NCBI GenBank assembly: GCA_013398615.1 | Contig: VZSR01000520.1 | Location: 26,392,824 to 26,456,823, forward strand | Length of the DNA: 64,000 nucleotides | Reading direction: 5' to 3' | Source: Brachypodius melanocephalos | Lineage: Eukaryota > Chordata > Aves > Passeriformes > Pycnonotidae | Shown here: positions 11,034 through 22,950 of the stretch, piece after piece | Numbering within the stretch: the first letter of the stretch is position 1 | Layout: every line of letters begins with the position of its first letter | Program-made: the position numbers and the translations under genes | The notes under the pieces: generated by a model | Seen by the model: the letters and a program-made list of their open reading frames with translations, nothing else | The model's database searches: none | What the model was told of the DNA's origin: nothing

Positions 11034-14000
11034 AAAAAAGCTGAGTTCAGATGTAAAAAGGAAAATCAGAATCTGTTTTTAAAATGCAATTGAAATTTGA
11101 GTGAAGCTTCCATTCAACTGGAGCAAGAAAGGCAGCCTTATGATATTAGGAATAGATTCTGCATCCCAGACAAATCTGGAATACATTTCATGGGGTGAAG
11201 TTAAAATGAGAGTTGGGAGGAAAGATTATGACTGTATACTAGATCAATCTCAGCCTCTGGAGCAGACATTTCTAATTTCCACGAAATTAAGTTATGGAAG
11301 GTTAAAATGTTGCTTGAATGATGAATAATACATGCCCCAGATATCCTGCATGCATGTTTCATCACATGAGCCAAATGCTGTGGAGACTCCAAATTAAAAT
11401 TATCATCCTGGTTTTTTCTCTCTATACTCCATCTTCAATACAAATTAATTAGTTTTACCTTGCTTGCCCTTTTGCTAAGAGCTTTGACTGCTATAAGTAG
11501 AGTACCATGCTTAATGTCTGGATGTAAACTGTTATGGTGATGGAGACTGTATTTCCAAATTTTTTAGAGTAACTTATGGTATGTTAGCAAGATACTAAAA
11601 TATTACTTAACTAGATTAAACATTGCCCATTATTTAGAAGCTTGTATAGCAGAATCTTTTCATCTAGGATCAAGTTTAAAATTCCCAGCATCCATGACAA
11701 ATCCAAATATTTTATATCATTCCTTGCATCCTTTCTAAGGCCACTACTGAAACCTTTATAATGAGAAAATTATGGTCACCAACTCCAAACTTTGAATGGA
11801 AATACGTGAAAGAAGAATTTGCAGTGCCTAAAATAGGGTATGTTTGCTAGAGACAAACTTCTTTGAGAAATATGATTTTTAACATCTGGTGAAGTGACTT
11901 TTTTCAGCCATGTAGGTGTCTGAGGACAGAAGGTGTTTTACTTTTATGTCCATAATTGTGTATCTGGGTCACACACCTCTTTTATGTACACAAAACAAAA
12001 GGGCTTCCTCTTTCTATCTCGATCACCACTTATGTCCCTGGTCGTATTAAAATTACAAATGAAATCAATCATGCTCCTGATGGGAGGAAATGTGGTGGTA
12101 ATAATTACATCTCCATTGAATATCTGTTGCTGTTCTAGAGAGGAGAGAAATTGAGTGACAATCTAAATGCATTGTAACAATGCACTGAGAAAATAAATGC
12201 AGCTGACACGTCACCCACAGCAAATGTACCATGCTCAACATAATGGATAGGATTTAAACACTTCCTAGCATATTAGATGGAGCTTGTCACAGTTTCTTTC
12301 CTTGATAGCTGGGTCAGGCTTATGACACAATCATATGGTACCTGCTGGACATAAGTACGTATTGGAAAGGAATGGCAGGTACTGACACCCCTAAAATCAG
12401 TTAATGTAGGCAGATTTCATTATTATATAATCTGAAATATCTAACTCCAGGGAGAATCATCCCTTTGGGAAGATATTCACATTTTAGTATATGTAAGATG
12501 TCTGCTTTTCCCTTTAAGCAGAGTGTATTGCAGTGAAAACATATCATACACCTGTCTTGGACAGCCTTGCTGCTAACATGTTGCCTTAAAGTAAAAGTGG
12601 ATTTGAACTTGAAACTGCTTTCCTGTGACACTGTAAAAAGTAAGAAGAAACATAAAAGCGAAGAGAAACATTTCACTGCCTCGATAATCACAGGTTAATG
12701 ATAAGGAAGATTCATCTTACTATGGATTTCCTCCTAGGTTTCAGTTTTATGGCTGAATTTTCACCTTTACCTTTCTTTCACCCTTATCTTTTTCTACCCT
12801 TACCACAACCTTGGCAATGGTCCAGGGATCCTATTTTCCTTCTCACTGTTTGGACCTTTCTTTCTCCTCAATGACTGACACACTTTTCAAATCTTTATAT
12901 CTCTCCTTCTCTGTGGGGAAGTTAACAAATTTACATTTTCTTGGATGGACAGAGATGGCAGCCAGCTCTGTATAAGTCTGAGAATTTGTGATCTGATCAA
13001 CTGTGGACAGAAGCTAGAAGAGGTGAAAAAGGAGGAAACGAGTGTTGCAGAATCTAAGAGAAAAATATATGAAAGATATGAAGAAAAGAGGACTCAGGGG
13101 AGAGCATGGTATCCTTCAGGACCATGACTCAGGAGACAGCTTAGCCAGCATTGATTTTTCCAAATATGTCAGGAAGGAGATAATTTAATAACTGGGGGGT
13201 TGCAATAAAACTTTTGTCTTGTATGCACTGGCCTTAAGTGTTTGTGTACTTAACACTTTTAACTCAGCAAAGGGTTCTCCCTACTCTTCAACACCAAAGC
13301 AAACAGGCTTTTGGACTCAGGAATTAGATCTGTTTCAAAGGTTTTATTTAAAGGCTGACTGAAAGCTGACTGATACTCTCTGGCACCTTGTTTAGTTGGA
13401 GTGTCTCTAATTTCTCTGTCTGTCCATATTGTATAACAAAATACTTTACACATGAAGCTTCAGGTGGTTTAGAAGAAATAGTTCATTTTCTAGGCCCTTA
13501 TCTGGATTTGTGCCTTCAGTGTTTCACTCTGTTCCCACCAGTCCTGTGATCATTGCACAGCTGAAAAATACGTGACTGTTTTTGCTACACAAACAGTAAA
13601 CTTTAACTACAGTAGATTGAAACATATAAAAGAGGTATAAAATGCATCAATGCTTTCTCCATGCTGAATTCTTAGTGCTGCCAAAAGTAGAAAACGAGAA
13701 GTGTCACCACTACTAGCTGTCATCCCCTGGCTCTAGTGAGCAATACTGACTTTTTCTGGATGCCAGTTCTATTTTCCTATATTCCTACACAGTATGTATT
13801 TCCTGTATGTTCTTATATAGTAAGGAACATGTAAAGCTACACAGTCTAAGGGAAAAAAAATGCATGTTCAATGGAAGGTGAACTACTCCCTGCCTCTTCT
13901 GCAGCTACTTCAAGCATGATAGCTCTCAAGTATAGCAACTCATTTACTTTCTGAAAGTAGCACCAAGAGATGATAGCCTCGATCACTCTCCCACAATGAC

Positions 14001-14159
14001 AAGATAGCAAACCAGCAAACTGGGTTTAGCAGATTTTTCTGATTATAATGTAGGACCATATATGCTGGCACCACACTGAAATATTTAAAAGGGCAAGAAA
14101 AATTCATTAAATGAATCTACCTTTGTTTGTTTGTTTGAAACACGAAGGAAATCAGTTTA
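11034..14159. other. Non-coding stretch with a pyrimidine-to-purine strand switch
   Basis: No gene is supported. From about 12725 to 12920 the + strand is strikingly pyrimidine-rich (repeated CCTTT/CTTTC words). From about 12945 to 13130 it becomes purine-rich, with a 60-codon frame containing a charged run (KLEEVKKEET, KRKIYERYEEKR). I cannot tell an exon from simple strand asymmetry here. The rest is AT-rich with short chance frames. Confidence 0.5.
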
Positions 14160-14245
14160 TGAGTGTAGGTGTAAGCCAGTATCATTATTGACTTCAGTAG
14201 AACTGTTGTCATTTGCAGAGTCAAAATCAGAGGCTACTCTTGGAA
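14160..14245. repeat. Possible ancient amniote interspersed repeat
   Basis: The text 'GTGTAAGCCAGTATCATTAT' at 14166-14185, followed by TGACTTCAGTAGAACTG, resembles an old repeat common in reptile and bird genomes, whose copies carry 'ggtgtaaatcag...attgacttcaatgga'. The similarity is to remembered consensus text only, and the copy is badly decayed. Confidence 0.3.
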
Positions 14246-15223
14246 AGACATCTATGTATCTGGTTCTCATTACAGCAAAAAAAAAAAAGAGATGTCAGTG
14301 CCCTTAAATCTGTTTTTTAGGTTTTGAAAACTGAATAGGCAGGGCCTTTCTGAAGTAATTTTACTTTAATGACATGGATCCTGTACAAAGCAATGGAAAA
14401 AGCAAACATTCTGAAAATCAATATTGCAAACTGCAAATACATTAAGTGTTTTCCTGTAATGTAGAGATTTTTTAGGACAGTGATCTATTTTTTTTTTATC
14501 TTTAAAGAAAAGCACGCCAACATCGCTCAGGATTTAAAAAATTTCTTTTCTATTATCAATTTTGTAACAAACACATTTAGCAATCCTTTTTGTTATCCTG
14601 CCTGCAGTCTTTAAAGGTCACCTGGAGAGGAGGTGATCTGGAGTTATACATGCACACACCATGCACTTTGCCTATCAAACAGGCCTCCCTACTCTGTGCA
14701 CTGGTATAGTGCTGGTTTCAGTGTTTTCTAGTTGTCTTTAATGGTCTAAATGTATTTGCTACCTCAAAAAGTACTTTGATTTCCCTGTACTTTTGATAAA
14801 TTACTGCTCCTTTCTCAACTCTTCACAGTAAGTGATGCAAGTAATTCAGGGTCTGATTTGTTTGCCTACTTCTTTCCCTTTCCCTCCCCAAAAAAAAGCC
14901 TTTGGATTTTCCAGCTTCATGCTTCATTTACATGAGAAACTGACATTTTAGAAAGTAATTGGAAAAAGTGTATTTAAAAATAATCCAACAAGCCAGACAG
15001 TCTCATTAGAGTTGCTCCAGGCTGTGCCATAATGGCCTGGAAATCACTCCTACACAGCTCTAACTCTGCTTGAGGAGGAACTAATCTAAAGACACAGTTT
15101 ATTTGGTTTTAAATGCAGTTTTCTCAGTGAAAGTCAGTTTGGGCTGTCAAAGAAATAATTGCCAATTCTTTCCAGTTGCTAGCAATTATTATTACTTACT
15201 GTTTCTCTTTCTCTTTTTCATAG
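14246..15223. other. AT-rich stretch, possibly conserved non-coding
   Basis: No gene is visible. A 12-A run lies near 14277-14288. The part from about 14920 to 15200 has few homopolymers and evenly spaced words, like conserved non-coding elements, but only an alignment could show this. Confidence 0.35.
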
Positions 15224-15281
15224 CATGTTAGATGACCTAAAGAACTCAGAACAGCTGTCAGAAGTCATGGATGAAGACTGA
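15224..15281 (+). other. Candidate short terminal exon
   Basis: A strong polypyrimidine tract (TTTCTCTTTCTCTTTTTCATAG, about 15202-15223) ends in an acceptor AG. The following sequence is open in one frame from ATG at 15225 to TGA at 15279-15281 and would encode MLDDLKNSEQLSEVMDED. The short acidic peptide looks protein-like and could be the tail of a spliced gene, but 18 codons are well within chance. I see no matching upstream donor exon. Confidence 0.15.
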
Positions 15282-15528
15282 TAAGTATATTATCATCTAG
15301 AAATGTGGGATTGAGGTTAAGGGACTTGCTGAGGAAAGCATCACAAGTGGTAGATCTGAAAGTGAAACTGAGATCCTTGGATACTTGTTCTTTTGTTTTA
15401 ATCTGTCCTAAATTACAGTGATATTTTCAAGAATAGGCACTGTAGCTCTGTTCAACAGCATGTCGATGTAATAAGGTAATTTCCAAATGCTCTCCACTAA
15501 GTGGCAGATTTTGCTGTGAGTTCATGAT

Positions 15529-15960
15529 GATTCTGGAGTGGGTCCAGGAGAGGTCTTCAAAGATGATTAAGGGACTGGAACGTCTCACTTACAAGTGGGC
15601 CTGTTCAGCCTCAAGAAGAGGTAACTGAGAGGGAGCCTTGCCAATGTATACACGTATCTGAAGAGGGATGGATCCAGGTTCTTCTCCGTGACACCAAACA
15701 ATAGGACAAGAGGCAATGGGCAGAAATTAATGCACAGGAAATTCCATCTGAATAGGAAGAAGGATTTCTTTATTGTGCAGGGGACTGAGCACTGTAGCAG
15801 ATTACCCAGAGAAATTGTGGACTCTCCCTCACTGAAGATATTCAGAACTGTTTGGAATACATAACCCTGCACCATGTGCTCTGCTTGAGCAGGGAGGTTG
15901 AACCAGATGACCCACCGTGGTCCCTTCCAACCTTACCCATTCTGTGGGTCTGTGATTCTC
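15529..15960 (+). repeat. CR1 LINE 3' fragment with ORF2 tail
   Basis: About 430 bp of the 3' end of a CR1 element in sense orientation. The decayed ORF2 C-terminus is readable in pieces: WVQERSSKMIKGLERL near the start, then NRTRGNGQKLMHRKFHLN and LPREIVDSPSLKIF further on. These match the conserved end of avian CR1 ORF2. The 3' UTR follows with 'GAACCAGATGACCCACCGTG' (15900-15919), GGTCCCTTCCAACC and a terminal CTGTGATTCT. Frame changes separate the readable pieces, so the copy is dead. It is 5'-truncated, as most CR1 copies are. Confidence 0.93.
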
Positions 15961-18900
15961 ACATGGGGTAGGGTTCATGACATCTAGCTTTGTTCTCTTC
16001 AAAATTACATGCTAAGTCTGAGCTGGCTGTCCAAGATCCCTGTCTGCTCAGTGAAGAGAATCAGGCATTTCCAGGCAGTGGTTCACCCTAGTCTAGGATG
16101 AACATCCATGTGGATGTGCTGACTCACACCATGGAGTGCCCGCTCTGACTGCAGAGTGGACTTGCAGGCTGGAGTCCTGAGGGTGTTCCTGTTCCAAATA
16201 TAAATTTGCTACAGATAATGTTTCAGTTATTTCTAATGATCTTTCCTTTCCACAGAGGCAAGTTGCTGCTCAGCATTTTGGGACAAATCTGCTAGATTAC
16301 AAACACAATTCAAATTTCTGGAGAAAACAAAACCTTGAGCTATGTGTGATTTACACTGAAAATTATTTTCATCATATTAAGAATAAGAGACAGTACAACA
16401 CAAGTGAGTGCCTCCAAATGAGAACTAAAGAAAATTCCCAAAGATATAGCAGGAGCAATTGCTGTAGTAAGGAAACTGTCATGTCCAGTTTTCATAAATT
16501 TGTGTAGTTAAAAATGTCTTTCAGGTTTATGCAGCATGGTTGGCTGAAATGATAGTGAAACATAAAGTCAGTACTGTCCTTTACATTGCAGTGGAATGAG
16601 GTGAAATTTTTCAGAAAGTAAGTGCACAGCAGAAAAAAACATAGAGGGAGATTTTTGGAGAGGGCTTCTGATCATAACAAGTTTTTCTGAAGATTTATGA
16701 GGATGTGTGTTTCTCCACAGTATATCAGCCTTCCTATCAATGAGCCTGATAGTTGTTCTTTCTTTACCATTATCTTTTTATATGTCGTATTTTTCATACA
16801 CCATAATGACTTCTCAAATTTATACTTCAAAATCCAATTTTATTATTTAAACCTAAGGGGTTTTGAGCTTTCTTAAAATTTAACTTAAAATGTTTAGCAT
16901 CTAGGAAATTAATCTTAAGGAAAAAGCTCTCAAGAGGGAGATCATTATTATGGTTTTGTGGCTTTCCATCTAAACGTGGACCTGCTGGACCTGTGATCCA
17001 TACAGAAATGTAGAGTTATCTAATTTCTTTTGAAACTGGTATGAGGCATTTTAATATATCTCAAGGTCTCGACCTCTAACACTGTGCAGTTCTTGGCAGG
17101 CTGTTGTTTGCTGAAGGCAAACCAACCTTTTTCCTTGCAATTTTCTGTGGCTCCAGTGTGCTGTGCTACAACTGCTTCAGCAGTTTGCCGTGCAGAACTC
17201 CTCGGGCACCAATGCCAGCACTTCTCATTGAAGCTCTGCAGAGAAGGCATTGAATTACTGAAGGAGGAAACGTGTCCTTTCTAGTGAAAAGACTAGACAC
17301 AAGTGTAGCACCTGATACTGGATGTTGCTGAAACAGATCTGTAAAGCATAAGAGTGTCTAAGAAGGGGAGAATGAATAATGCTGCCACAAGCCTAGGGAA
17401 TTTACATTTCTTGTTGAAATAGCAGACTGTTGGCAGCTAGCCTGCATATTATATCCAGCTGGTTGGCAGCCACAGGCAAAATCTCATTTCACAATAAATT
17501 TGAACATTTTGAAGTTTTCTTGAGATTTAACTCAACTCATTAAATCATCTTATTTCTGAACAAAATAGACACCTTCCAGGTCTCCTGGTTTGAAATTACA
17601 TTAGCTTGGGGTTTTCTCATTTAATTGCAACTTTCCCATTAAAATATAAGGGCTGAGAATTTTGCTTTTGTTATTTGTGCATGATTTAATTTTAGTTACT
17701 ACCAAAACACACCACTTCAGACATATATGGCAAAAACCAGGTGTTTTACTGTGGAAACAGATATCAGCTTCAATTTTCCAGACTGTAATGGATATTCAAG
17801 ACCAGGGGACAGTGTAATTTTAATTGCTGATGAGGATATTTTGTGCCAGTCAGAACAAGACTAAGGCTGTAAGCTGCCACAAAATATGTCTTTGTTTAAA
17901 ACATATTTCAGTTGTCATGAGATGATTGCGTATCTCCCACAGAGCCCTTCAAGATGATTATAAATATGACAGCCTGAGCCCTGATTTGCCTTCCTCATTC
18001 CCTTCACATGCTTCCCTTCTCTCTGCTCACCATCAGCTCCTCAGTAGTTTCCTGAATGTGAGGGACTGCCTCCCGCTATGGAGAGTTTGGTTAAATAACA
18101 AAGGACCTCCTCTGTATCTAATTCACCTGATAAAGTTCACAGTGCTCTCTTTAGAAAAAGAAGTGAGCACTGCAGCAGCTTTGAATTCTGTTTCCAGAGG
18201 CCTGTGTTTTAAATAGCCACGTATCCTTATCCTGTTTATTCCAGCCTCTTGTTTTGCTCTCCTCGGTTACAAATACATGTGTACATGAAGTTACAAGGTT
18301 TTCACCCTTTATCCTAAAATGGACTGTGAAGCCCTAATTTCCACAGTTGATTAGTACCAGAGGGTACTGAGTCTTGAGATTTTGAAAGTTTGCAGTAATT
18401 TTGATCTTGTGTAATCTCTCCTTCCTTTTCTTGAGATGGGAAAAATGAAATTCCAAAAGAGATTTTATCTGTTTTAATAGAAACTTTTTTTCTGAAAATG
18501 TCCATTTGTGTTACTTTGACTACCCAAACACTTTTCCTCAAACTTCATTAAATTTGAAGTTCCATTGATATTTCTGCCACAAGAAGTTTTAATCTTTATC
18601 CATTGTGTTTTAAATTGTCTAAATATCTTTTTCATTGATAAATCCCTTGCTTATATGTTTGTTCTGTTAGTCTAGGTTCTTCCTTGACAATTCCTCATTA
18701 CTGATCTTATTTTTCTTGTCCATTCTTTTTTCTGCCCACTTTTTTCCTCTTAGTCACTTGGGTCTCCAAATTCTAAAAATGTCTGCAAACATTTTGAAAT
18801 TGTGGTGGTGCCTCAGTGCAGCTTATTTTGCATGAAAAGGTTGGTATACTGGCTTCAGGAAAGCACTTTAAGGGAAAAAAGAAAAACAGTTATAATTCTA

Positions 18901-21900
18901 CAAAATTATTCTACTGGAACAAATACTTAAAAAAAAATTGAAATACCTGAGTCTTTTCATCTTGCCATTTGGCACTAGACTATTAGCCTGTGTGTACATA
19001 TTAGCATAGGACAACATTTTGACTAATTTCCCATAAATTTTCATGTGCAGTATAATCACACATTAATATATTAATTATAATGATATAATATTAAGTATTG
19101 TTTTTACATTTGTTTACTTGCAGTACTGATTTTATAGTAACATAAATACCAGTGAGATTGGAGGAACTAATAACCAAACTATTTTTGCTGTGGGCTGTCT
19201 AATCGTTTTTGTTTAGCATTTATTTAGTTAGACTTTTCCTCTAAAATGTATAGTTTTTATGATACAATCAGCTGTCAGTGTCTTCCTTAGAAATATTTTA
19301 CCAGCAAACAGATCAGGTACTTCTAATTTTTTTTTTTTTTTTGTTAATAAAGCTGGATCAGTCATGAAAAATGGACAGGGGGAACTGATATTGATGTCAA
19401 GCTTCTTTTCCAAATATATCTTTGTTCAAAAGGAACATTTGTTTTATAACAGTAGGGTAAGATGTTCAAAGCAGTGTGTAGTGGAAATAGCAATATCACT
19501 TAAATCCACAGAGCGAACACAAGATAATGGAGCGAGTAATACCACTGGCCCAGTTTGAAGCCTGTTGATATGCTCTTGCTGTTGCCTTCAGTGACCTTGG
19601 AATCAGAAATGCATTTCTTTTGCCATCTCTTCACATTTTAAAATGTGGTATTTTGTTGTGAAAGATACAATCACCAAAAAAATCCAGATTTCCGTTCTGT
19701 GTTCCTAGGCTAACACAAACAGAGAAGAGGATTTGTGGCTCTTATTGCCTGTGTGCAGTGTGGGTGCAGGGGCTGTACTGCAGCACAAGCTTTGGGATCA
19801 AGTCCTGGGGTGCACAGCTGATCTTGGATATGTACATCAAGTGAAGGGTTGATAGATGGGGAATTTTCACAAGGGTTCAATGGTGCAAGGCTAGAGTGAT
19901 CTCATGAGGAACAAATGCTGATGTCTAAACTGGAAGCTGTACAGACAGTCCATCATATAGAACTGGCAGTCAGGATTACAGCAGAATACACATTTAAATC
20001 AATGCAGAGTTTGGCTAGTAACTGGTGGTTCCATAGTCTTAAATCCCATACCTGCTTTCCAGGTTTTGACCTTTTGACTACAGAAGGTGCAGCTGAAGTC
20101 ACTGAATTTGGAAAGAGGTCATGATTAATGCAGGGAGAAAGCACAATGTCCAAAGGTTAGCATAAATATGATCTATATGTGTTGACTATCTGAACACAGT
20201 GGTGGTTTGGAATGCTCAGAAATTTATCACAAAAACCAGCAATATTCAGTCATGCGAGAAGATACTTTGCATTCAAAAAAAGCTTGAGGTAGCTAATAAT
20301 ATGTCCTCATTTATCCAACACTGTATTGCTGAGCTTCTTGACCTTTTCTCCTTCATGTTTTAACCTTGTCTCCATCTTCAATTTCAGCAAGAGGGAAAGC
20401 CCATATTTCACAGCAGAATAGAAAATAAGATGAAATTTAGATTAGCATAAAGCTGTTTCTGTTTGCCCCTTTTCTTTTCATCTCTCATGGTTTTAAACCA
20501 CACATAGTCCAAAAATGTTTTAAATATATTTAAGTAAAATTGTCTGTATCAAACTACTTACCAGCTGAGTGCGCACTTACCTCATGCATTCATCAAACTT
20601 AGCAGATTACCAGCTACTCTTTAATAACACTTACCTGCCAGATGGACAGCATCACAGACAAAAGGTACTGAATGGAGGAAAAAAGATTTCTCTGAGGGCA
20701 GAGTCCTATTTGCAATTATTAAAATGAATAAGTCACCCTCTCAGGTATAAACACACACCTATTAGGGGAGAGATCACTGAAACCTTCCTAACAACGCTGT
20801 GTGATTTTGTTGTGGTGCTAACTGAATCCTTTGCTTGTAGTCTTCTATGTGCTGAGCTCACACAGCACTTATGCTCCCCATTGTCAGAGCTTTATTGCAT
20901 AACCCCAGCACCCTGTATTCTACCTGTTTTCCTCTATATCCTCTCTTCTACAGCCTTTATCACCACACTATTTGAGTATCATTCACCAGTGCATTAAGCA
21001 TTGTACCTGCCATCTGTCATATGTTTGTCCTCTGATCCTCTCTGCAGGGAGTGTAATGTGCTCAGTAAGGTGCCCTGTTTGGATAGGATTTTTGTTGGGA
21101 TAGATTTTTTACGAGTGCAAAAATAGATGAAAACCTGCCTTGACCTTAGAGTAGATGAGGAAGTCAGTGGTGTACTCAGTTCCCAGTCCATGGGGGAATT
21201 TACACCACAGAATGGAGCAGCTCCTGAGACAGCAGTGTTTTCCTGAGAGAGGAAACCTTGCACTTGGGGAAGGTGCTGTTGGGCTTTTCCAAATCTCAGT
21301 AAATATTTTATATATCCGGGGTCCAGACCAAAAGGTGCTTCAAAGAAAAGATTCAAGACCTTGAATTTGATTTGGATGCTTTTGAAATCCTCCAGCAGAG
21401 CTTTGCAGTGCTCCTGGTAACTTTTGTTCCTGAAGAGACAGTTCTTATTCTTGGCCCTTTCTTCCGTTCCAGATTGGTGCTACAGCTGAGTTTGCCAATC
21501 TGTCAGGACACATTTTAAGGCTGCCTCAACAGCAAAAGCATTGCTTTTGTCTGCAGGCTATCAGCCAGGCCTTCTGGGGAAAACATCACATACTGCTTTC
21601 ATTCCTTTTTGGAAGCCTCCTCCAAACTTTTTTAAAAACTTGTCTCAGGCCTTGCCCATCTTCCTCTTGGTCATTTTTGTTTCCTGAAAATGTTTTGGTT
21701 ATTCGTTTCATTTTGGTTTGAGAGTAGAAATTAAGAAAGTATAGAAATTTGAAAGAAGCTGTGTTGAGAGGCTTTGTGGTACAATACAAGATTTGTGAAA
21801 TCAGTGTTTTTCCATGCGTGCAGTCTTTTGTTACATAATATTTTTGTAGCTTTTTGTAGCATAGACAGATATGCAGACAGTTGAAACCCTACATTTATCA

Positions 21901-22799
21901 CAAAAGAACTCTGTGACCCAGAAAGACTAGCTAGTGTGCATGAACTTACACAAGTTAGTAATTTAACAGTGTTTCTCCATGTTTTTGTCACTAAACCAAG
22001 GGTTTTACTTGTCTCCTTCAGCAGCCTGACACTAAAGCACCTTCTACAGCAAATACCTTTTCAGGTGGCACAATTGATTTTAGTCTCAAGAAGTAATGGG
22101 TGAATGAATTAGGTAATAAAATGGAAGCATATGTCTAAAGGTGAGCTGTGGAACTTAAAAACCTTCAGGTTGCAAGGCTTGCTGAAAGATTCTTGATGCT
22201 AGATGGAAGACAAGTGCAACATGTTCTGTTACCATGTTCAAAAATGCAGAGGCATCTTGAGGAAATGACACCAGGGCTCCTTGTTACACCTAGAAGTAAT
22301 TTTGACTCTCTTCTGGATTACCACAAATGGTAGCCCTTACTGCTAGCCTTATCTCTGCTCAGTTACACAAATTCTTAAGCTTTTGCAATACAACCATGGT
22401 GACTTTGGCCAAGGTTTTTAATTAAACTTTTAAATTTTGGAATATAAATAGTCTATTGTAATTTGATTAATGTATGAAAAAAAGAGAGAAAACAATAAAA
22501 AATAGAAACCAGAAATCAATAGTATGTGATTTCTCTATCCAGCCTGATACCCACTTCACAACAGGACCGTTGCTAATGTCAATTGTTCTGGTCATTGTCC
22601 TCCTTACACAAGCTAGGAGAGCAAGACTGTAAAGCCACGTTAGAGCGGTAATGTACAGCAATTCAACATGAAGCTTTTTGGGTTTTATCTCATACTGATT
22701 TTTTTTTAAAACACTTTAATTTTATTCTAGTTTATGTACTAATGTATTGCTATATGAAAATGATATTTTTAACAAAAGAAGCCAATGAATTCTTTTCAG
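15961..22799. other. AT-rich non-coding stretch, no gene supported
   Basis: Nearly 7 kb with only short frames (at most about 120 codons). A 17-T run lies near 19328. The part around 17600-17720 reads like a conserved non-coding element but carries no decisive motif. I recognise no repeat family or splice-bounded exon with confidence. Confidence 0.5.
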
Positions 22800-22950
22800 G
22801 TAAAGCAGATTTTTCCAGACTTCAATCAAGAAATCATTATTAATTTCCTCACGGCACAAGGGTTAATAGGAGGAGCTGTTGATCTTCAAACCTGTTTCTG
22901 TAAAGTGTCTCTGGTCAGTGGCCTGCAGGAATCATACAAAGCAGTAGTAG
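22800..22950 (+). other. Candidate internal exon with a CUE-like pattern
   Basis: The acceptor TTCTTTTCAG (ending at 22799) is followed by 151 open bases up to a donor-like GTAG/GTATAA at 22951. The frame begins VKQIFPDFNQEIIINFLTAQ. The pattern 'aliphatic-K-x-(M/I)-F-P ... I ... L ... A-(I/V)-x-L' resembles the start of a ubiquitin-binding CUE domain, although the di-leucine end is absent. The frame stays open past the donor to 23003. This is inference from pattern, not a database match. Chance is a serious alternative, since a 50-codon open frame beside an AG is common in this much DNA. Confidence 0.18.
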
